From the NCBI GenBank assembly GCA_009838645.1, contig VXRC01000023.1, positions 1 through 35,679 on the forward strand: a DNA stretch of 35,679 nt, in the 5' to 3' direction. Shown here piece after piece: positions 30,786 through 35,679 of this stretch. The position numbers and the translations under genes were made by a program. This DNA comes from Gemmatimonadota bacterium. Its GTDB lineage: Bacteria; JAAXHH01. The notes under the pieces are model-generated. The model saw only the letters and a list, made by a program, of their open reading frames with translations. It was not told the origin of the DNA and did not search any database. Position 1 is the stretch's first letter, and every line of letters starts with the position of its first letter.

Positions 30786-33110
30786 TCACCTTTCCTGGTT
30801 GATGCTGTTATTGATTACAAATTCCACACTCACGACATCCGTCCGTTCGATCCGGTCACCTCTCGCACGGTGGCTTCGGATGGGGAAATCGTCGGCCTTG
30901 AGGTACTCGCCGGTCTCGCGGACTTCGCGATCCTGCAACGACTCCTGATCGGTCGAATCCTCTCCAGCCCCTTGCTTTAATTCCTCGACCGCCACATCCC
31001 CCAAAGTCACCACGATCTCCGGATCGACCTCTGCCGTGAAATCCAGCAACTCCGAATCCCCCGGTACGAGTTCGTAGAGCTGGTTGATCCGGCAGCGGTC
31101 CATGGTACAGCGCTTGATGCAGGCGTAGCCTTCGAGATCGCGGTAGGCGACGGTGAAGACGCGGCCCGGTTCCTCCATGGCGCAGTACAGGATATCGAGG
31201 TCGACGTACATTTTGTCAAGGGTATTGTGGACGCCCGCGACGCCTCCGGATCGCACGATCACGACGCGGTCGTAGAGGGAGACGTTGAAGAGGGGCTTGC
31301 CGCTCTCGATGGTGTAGCCCATGTACCCGGATTCAGTGTCGTAACGGAGCACCAGGTCGCGGGTCGCGGCGTCGCGTTCCTGCACCGGCGTGAAGGGTTT
31401 GACCTCCGAACGGCGGGGATGCTCGTCGCGGTAGCCGCGGATGAGCTGCTCCAGGAAATCGATGGCGAAATCCGTGAGGTGATGAAGGTTGTGGAGCACC
31501 GTCCTGAGCTGGCTTTCGATCTCCCGCATCTCGGCTTCGGCCCGGTCGATGCCGTAGCGGGTGATGCGGAAGATCGGGATGTCGAGGAGCCGGTCCAGGT
31601 CCGCTGTAGTCAGGCTGTCGGCCGTGATGATGTCTTCCACGGCGGCCATGCGCCGCGTCGCGGTCAGTTCGTGGCGGATCGCCGCCAAAAGCGACCGCAC
31701 CAGGCGACGATGCGCCTCCGGTCCGTGCCCGACCGCGTCCAGGTTCCGGGCGATCATCTCGCGGCTCGGACCGTAGTGTTCGAAGTCCAGGCTGCGGTAG
31801 ACGGTCGTCAGCAGGCTGCGGGCCGCGTCGCGGATCTCCGCCGGCGCGTCGTTGAGTTCGATCATGCCCCGGTCCACGGCGCGGGCCGTGGTCGAAACGG
31901 GACTGTACCGGGCGATTGCCTCGCGCACGGCGGCGTATACACCCTCGATGTTGTCGATGTCCTCGATATCCTTGTATATACGGTTTTCGATGAAGACCTG
32001 CTCGAGCCTGCGGGCGCGGAGCCGGGCGCGCAGGTCCCGCTCCTCGATCTTCAGTTCCGCTGCGAGGATCTCCAGCAGCCGGTTCGTACTGTGCCGGATC
32101 ATGTCCGTCACGGTCATCACGCGGGGATGGCCGTCGCTGATGACCAGCAGGTTGGCGGAGAGGGTGACCTCGCAGGACGTGAAGGCGTACAGTCCCCGCA
32201 GGATGTCGTCGATTTCCGCGGTTTCCGTGTCGGGGTCCGTTCGGATCTCGATCTCCACATCGTCCGTGGTGTAGTCGTTCAGTCCGGACACCGCAATGCG
32301 CTTCGACCGGGCCGCCTCCTCAATGGATTTCATCAGGCTTTCCGTCGTTTCGCCGAAGGGAAGCGCGCGGACCATGACGACGCCGTCGTCCCGGGGCTCC
32401 AGCCGGGCACGTGTATACACGCGCCCGTTTCCGTCCTCGTATTCGCTTACGTCCATGAGCCCGCCTGTGGGGAAATCGGGGTACAGGTGGAAGGGCTCGC
32501 CCTTGAGGCAGGACACCTGGGCTTCCATGACCTCGATGGGGTTGTGGGGCAGGATGCGGGTGGACATGCCCACGGCGATGCCTTCGGCGCCGAGGATGAG
32601 CGCCACCGGCACCTTGGCCGGGAAGACCACCGGTTCGCGGGCGCGCCCATCGTAGGAGTCCACGTATTCCGTAATCTCCGGGCTGAGCAGCACTTCCCGG
32701 GCGAGGGGCGTGAGCCGGCATTCGATGTAGCGCGCGGCTGAAGCCTGGCCGCCCGTAAGCACCGAGCCGAAATTGCCCTGCTTGTCGATGAACAGGTCCT
32801 TGTTGGCGAGCGAGACCAGGGCGCCGAAGATGGACTGGTCCCCGTGGGGATGGAACCGCATGGTCTGGCCGACGACGTTGGCCACCTTGTGGTACTTGCC
32901 GTCGTCGATCTCGAAGAGGGTATGCAGGATGCGGCGCTGAACGGGCTTCAGGCCGTCGTCGATCTCCGGAATCGCCCGGTTCTTGACGACGTAGGTGGCG
33001 TATTCGAGGAAGTAGTGGTCGTATAGGGTTTCGACGTCGGCCAAGATCGGACCCCGGCAGTGGCGGGAACACGTATCGGTTTCCGTACGAATGCAGGCCG
33101 GAATCTGCAC
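30786..33110 (-). CDS. parC: Topoisomerase IV subunit A-like protein (ParC/GyrA family)
   Basis: Type IIA topoisomerase breakage-reunion subunit, 774 residues. Signatures: LKPVQRRILHTLFE, YHKVANVVGQTMRFHPHGDQSIFGALV (with an unusual Gln-Ser-Ile-Phe after HPHGD), catalytic Tyr128 in ASAARYIECRLTP, and the later PNFPTGG-like DFPTGG. The tight match to YHKVANIVGQTM-type sequences points to the ParC of the Bacteroidetes-like group. No QRGGKG-type GyrA box is seen, supporting ParC over GyrA. The GTG at 33110 gives 23 leading residues before DVETLYDHYF; a TTG at 33044 would start directly at that conserved point. The ATPase partner (ParE) is not adjacent. Followed by exonuclease III. Confidence 0.92.
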   Translation of the reverse strand: MQIPACIRTETDTCSRHCRGPILADVETLYDHYFLEYATYVVKNRAIPEIDDGLKPVQRRILHTLFEIDDGKYHKVANVVGQTMRFHPHGDQSIFGALVSLANKDLFIDKQGNFGSVLTGGQASAARYIECRLTPLAREVLLSPEITEYVDSYDGRAREPVVFPAKVPVALILGAEGIAVGMSTRILPHNPIEVMEAQVSCLKGEPFHLYPDFPTGGLMDVSEYEDGNGRVYTRARLEPRDDGVVMVRALPFGETTESLMKSIEEAARSKRIAVSGLNDYTTDDVEIEIRTDPDTETAEIDDILRGLYAFTSCEVTLSANLLVISDGHPRVMTVTDMIRHSTNRLLEILAAELKIEERDLRARLRARRLEQVFIENRIYKDIEDIDNIEGVYAAVREAIARYSPVSTTARAVDRGMIELNDAPAEIRDAARSLLTTVYRSLDFEHYGPSREMIARNLDAVGHGPEAHRRLVRSLLAAIRHELTATRRMAAVEDIITADSLTTADLDRLLDIPIFRITRYGIDRAEAEMREIESQLRTVLHNLHHLTDFAIDFLEQLIRGYRDEHPRRSEVKPFTPVQERDAATRDLVLRYDTESGYMGYTIESGKPLFNVSLYDRVVIVRSGGVAGVHNTLDKMYVDLDILYCAMEEPGRVFTVAYRDLEGYACIKRCTMDRCRINQLYELVPGDSELLDFTAEVDPEIVVTLGDVAVEELKQGAGEDSTDQESLQDREVRETGEYLKADDFPIRSHRARGDRIERTDVVSVEFVINNSINQER

Positions 33111-33304
33111 CGGCGCGCATCAGATTCCGGGGGAATAAAGCAATCGCTGCATTGAACTTATACGTTTCCGGGACGGATTACAATACATTTGTACCGGTGT
33201 CATGCGGTAAGGGTTGCCCGCGGGGCCTTTCCCATGCATAATGGACCAGGTTGTGCGTGGCGATCCTGCCACCTGACCCATGAACCTTTCAAACCGGCCA
33301 ACCA

Positions 33305-33369
33305 CTGGCCGAGACTACTGACCGAGACTACCGACCGGGACCACCGACCGGGACCACCGGACGAGACGA
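33305..33369. repeat. 13-bp tandem repeat, five units
   Basis: Five 13-bp units run without gaps: CTGGCCGAGACTA, CTGACCGAGACTA, CCGACCGGGACCA twice, CCGGACGAGACGA, then the AAGGAG ribosome site region of the MBL-fold gene. Located between the topoisomerase start and the MBL gene. Confidence 0.88.
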
Positions 33370-33388
33370 ACCAAGGAGCCTTAGTTCC

Positions 33389-35248
33389 ATGCCTTCCCAT
33401 TGGAAACGAATTGAAGAAGGTATCTACCGATTTCAGGACAGTTGCATCGTCTATGCCGTCGAAGGACCGGAGGGCGTCGTGCTGGTCAACGCAGGCACCG
33501 GCGAGGCCGCGGACCACCTCGAAGAGATCGCGGGCGGCAGGCCGGTGACGGTCCTGCTCACCCACCACTTCCGCGACCACACGGACGGCGCCATCAGGCT
33601 GCACGAGAAGGGGGCCCGGATCCTCGGCCCGTACTGGGACCAGGAGTATCTCGTCGACCCGGAACAGCACTTCCGCGAACGGCAGCACTGGAACTCCTAC
33701 GACAACCGGTGGGACCGCTTCTCGCCCGTCCGGCCCGTGCCGGTCGACGGCTGGCTGATGGACTACGAGACGCGCGGGATCGCGGGGCTGTCGTGGGAGG
33801 TCGTGCCCACACCCGGCATGACCAATGGCGCGAGCAGCTACGTTGTGAACGTTGGCGGCCGGCGCATCGGATTCGTCGGCGAGGTGATCTGCGGGACCGG
33901 GAAGACGACCCGCCTGGCGCCCCTGCAGTACAACTACAATGACTACACGGGTGCGTGGAACCTGTACCACGCCGTCAACCGGCTGCTCGCGGTCGGTGCG
34001 GACCGGCTGCTCCCGAGCCTGGGGGACCCGGTGGAGGATCCGGCCGGGGCCATCGCGGCCTTCAAGGCGAACCTGAAGCGCCTCGAGGAGATCCAGCCCG
34101 GCGTCGCCGAACCGATGGAGGACTCGGACGAGGACGATATCGAAGAGGTGCTGCCCCACCTGTACCGCTCGAAGTACGCCGGCGCGGAGACCCATTTCGT
34201 GCTCAGCGACACGGGCAAGGTCATGTCCATCGACTACGGCTACAACCTGAAGACCGGGTTCCAGCCGGCCAAATCCCACGTATCCAACCGCAGGCCGATC
34301 CTCCACGGGATCAGCGGGCTCAGGAAGCGCTTCGGGATCGACCGGATCGACGCGACGCTCGTCTCCCATTTCCACGACGACCACGTCAACGGCATCCCCA
34401 TGCTCCAGCGTCTGTTCGGGACGGAGGTCCTGGCGGGCGCGCAGTTCAGCGACCTGCTCGAGCACCCGGTGAAGTACGACCGGCCCTGTCTCTGGCACGA
34501 GCCGATCCGGGTGGGCCGGCACATCCCCAACGGGACGACCGTCCACTGGGAGAACATCCCCATCACGCTGTATCCCATGTCGGGGCACACCCGGTTCGCC
34601 ACGTTGATCTGCATGGAGATCGACGGGACCCGCGTGGTCCACACCGGCGACCAGGCCTTCTTCAACACGGAGGGCGGCGTGGGCTACCAGGCCGGTGCGC
34701 GCATGTTCACGAACCACGTCTACAAGAACGGGCTCGACCCGGGATGTTATAAAAGGTTCCTGGAAGACCTTCGGCGCTTTGAACCCGATCTGGTCATCAC
34801 GGGCCATACCCGCCCGTACCGCACGTCACCCGAATGGTATGCCGAGATCGGCCGGGCCGCGGAGGCCTTCGACGACGTGCACACCACCCTCATGCTGCTG
34901 GAGGACGACGAAGCCCACTTCGGCGCCGAGTCCCAGGGCGGCAAGCTGGTGCCCTACCGGGCCCACGCGCCCGAAGACGGACCGATCGAGTTCACCGGAT
35001 GGGTGCTCAACCCCTTCCCCACGGAGCAGCCGGCCCGCCTCCGGCTGGTGGGGCCCGACGGCTGGCAAAGCGAGACGGTGACCTTGTCCCTGGGACCGCG
35101 GGAACAGAAGGAGATCCGCCTGGTGCTGCACGTTCCTGAGGGCACGCAATGCCGGCGGCAGCCCGTGGCGCTGAACCTGACCGTGGGCGGGCGGCCCTTC
35201 GGGCAGGTGACCGAGGCCCTGGTGACGGTGGGAATGCCGAAGTGGTAG
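33389..35248 (+). CDS. Twin metallo-beta-lactamase-fold protein with C-terminal beta domain
   Basis: A 619-residue cytoplasmic protein with two MBL-fold modules. In the first (about 10-230) the motif reads LLTHHFRDHTDG, with H59, D63, H64 but Phe61 where HxHxDH needs His, and the later TPGMTNGAS has Met for the usual His; it looks catalytically degenerate. In the second (about 250-490) HFHDDH (H327, H329, D331, H332), MSGHTRF, HTGDQAFF and ITGHTRP form a full two-metal site. Residues 525-619 are a beta-sandwich-like tail (NPFPTEQPARLRLVGPDGW). AAGGAG lies ten bases before the ATG. Likely a hydrolase of unknown substrate; the first domain may be structural or substrate-binding. Confidence 0.87.
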   Translation: MPSHWKRIEEGIYRFQDSCIVYAVEGPEGVVLVNAGTGEAADHLEEIAGGRPVTVLLTHHFRDHTDGAIRLHEKGARILGPYWDQEYLVDPEQHFRERQHWNSYDNRWDRFSPVRPVPVDGWLMDYETRGIAGLSWEVVPTPGMTNGASSYVVNVGGRRIGFVGEVICGTGKTTRLAPLQYNYNDYTGAWNLYHAVNRLLAVGADRLLPSLGDPVEDPAGAIAAFKANLKRLEEIQPGVAEPMEDSDEDDIEEVLPHLYRSKYAGAETHFVLSDTGKVMSIDYGYNLKTGFQPAKSHVSNRRPILHGISGLRKRFGIDRIDATLVSHFHDDHVNGIPMLQRLFGTEVLAGAQFSDLLEHPVKYDRPCLWHEPIRVGRHIPNGTTVHWENIPITLYPMSGHTRFATLICMEIDGTRVVHTGDQAFFNTEGGVGYQAGARMFTNHVYKNGLDPGCYKRFLEDLRRFEPDLVITGHTRPYRTSPEWYAEIGRAAEAFDDVHTTLMLLEDDEAHFGAESQGGKLVPYRAHAPEDGPIEFTGWVLNPFPTEQPARLRLVGPDGWQSETVTLSLGPREQKEIRLVLHVPEGTQCRRQPVALNLTVGGRPFGQVTEALVTVGMPKW

Positions 35249-35256
35249 GTCCGGCG

Positions 35257-35282
35257 CGATGGTGAAGCAGTCGAGACCATCG
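35257..35282 (+). terminator. Inverted repeat after the MBL gene
   Basis: Perfect 7-bp CGATGGT / ACCATCG with a 12-nt loop, just past the stop at 35248. No T-run follows, so termination would need another factor. Confidence 0.35.
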
Positions 35283-35338
35283 TCTAAGTTACGTCTTGTA
35301 TACTCATTGTATCCTCAACAACACGAAAGGAAGGATCC

Positions 35339-35679
35339 ATGATCGGTCAGACCAGCCTGGCGTCGCTGCCCTCGCTGCGCGCTTACGACAGCCGCCGGAT
35401 TTCCAGCTGGAATACCTCCGGAGAAAACTCCGATTTCTGGCGCATCGAAGCCGGCGAGAAGCGCGTCATCGGCGAGATCGACGAACCGGGATGCATCAAG
35501 CACCTGTGGATGACGCTTGGACTGCCGGCGGAGGACTACTGCCGGCGCATCGTACTACGCATGTACTGGGACGGCAGCGCGGAACCGAGCGTGGAGTGCC
35601 CCATCGGCGATTTCTTCGGACTCGGCCACGGCATGCGCAAGGATTTCATCACCGCGCCGCTGCAGATGAGCCCGCAGGA
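35339..35679 (+). CDS. GH172 (DUF2961) family protein, N-terminal part
   Basis: The ATG at 35339 follows GAAAGGAAGG and reads into the window edge, so only the first 113 residues are seen. ISSWNTSGENSDFWRIEAG, EIDEPGCIKHLWMT, LRMYWDGSAEPSVECPIGDF and FGLGHG are DUF2961 signatures; the family is GH172, whose characterised members are alpha-D-fructofuranosidases or arabinofuranosidases and difructose-dianhydride synthases. No signal peptide is evident, so action is probably cytoplasmic. 90 bp follow the MBL gene; a hairpin lies between. Confidence 0.88.
   Translation, partial: MIGQTSLASLPSLRAYDSRRISSWNTSGENSDFWRIEAGEKRVIGEIDEPGCIKHLWMTLGLPAEDYCRRIVLRMYWDGSAEPSVECPIGDFFGLGHGMRKDFITAPLQMSPQ

Noticed and set aside
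31227-32741. 504-codon plus-strand frame inside the topoisomerase gene
   Set aside because: Antisense of an unmistakable type IIA topoisomerase; Asp/Val/His-rich translation typical of GC-rich shadow.
33200-34807. 535-codon minus-strand frame opposite the MBL gene
   Set aside because: Shadow frame; it would also cover the 13-bp repeat array and the ribosome site of the MBL gene.

Overview
The window is about 35.7 kb of GC-rich, densely coding DNA from a Gram-negative bacterium. Two predicted lipoproteins, one of them LptE-like, imply an outer membrane. The topoisomerase A subunit reads like the ParC type seen in the Bacteroidetes/FCB assemblage. The gene mix (two phytanoyl-CoA-dioxygenase-like oxygenases, a Gfo/Idh/MocA oxidoreductase, a CBM9-like protein, a GH172/DUF2961 start, a membrane protease with TPRs) resembles uncultured Latescibacterota/Poribacteria/Gemmatimonadota-type genomes. 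That placement is an inference from gene content and is weak. I saw no rRNA, tRNA, CRISPR array, insertion sequence or prophage.

Layout. 1-5.1 kb: a 5'-truncated threonine/serine dehydratase and an acetolactate-synthase-like ThDP enzyme (+), meeting a ThiO-like glycine oxidase (-) at a GC hairpin, then a Gfo/Idh/MocA oxidoreductase (-). 5.3-7.7 kb: a multi-span membrane metallopeptidase with TPRs (+). 7.8-11.1 kb: a minus-strand envelope operon of anmK, a SpoIID-domain lipoprotein and an LptE-like lipoprotein. 11.5-12.5 kb: an exported NHL-repeat protein and a clear terminator. 12.7-15.5 kb: a Rieske protein plus a small four-Cys protein (-), divergent from a SufR-like regulator (+). 15.6-16.6 kb: a D-2-hydroxyacid dehydrogenase.

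16.6-20.6 kb: a minus-strand run PhyH - SDR - HpaB-family oxygenase - folD, with an ATGA overlap between the first two. It diverges from a SnoaL-like protein across two back-to-back TTGACA promoters. 21.2-22.8 kb: a class I glutamine amidotransferase, an apparently frameshifted small gene, a coiled-coil protein with heptad-length DNA repeats, and possibly a second decayed ORF. 23.0-25.7 kb: an Ntn-hydrolase asparaginase, a second PhyH and a CBM9-like protein. 25.7-26.8 kb: three tandem paralogous coiled-coil, tail-anchored small proteins (-). 27.2-29.1 kb: a DUF2089 - YIP1-like - PH-like operon. 29.3-29.9 kb: a ribbon-helix-helix/PIN toxin-antitoxin pair. 30.0-33.1 kb: parC-like then exonuclease III (-). 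33.4-35.7 kb: a twin metallo-beta-lactamase-fold protein and the start of a GH172 protein.

Two themes run through the window. One is small-molecule oxidation: Fe(II)/2-oxoglutarate oxygenases, an HpaB-type oxygenase, a Rieske protein, dehydrogenases and one-carbon folate chemistry. The other is repeat-driven change: short GC-rich tandem arrays with differing periods sit in many intergenic gaps, and in-frame 21- and 27-bp repeats lie inside the coiled-coil genes. The best candidates for an undescribed system are the Rieske/four-Cys/SufR-like divergon and the tandem tail-anchored coiled-coil trio.
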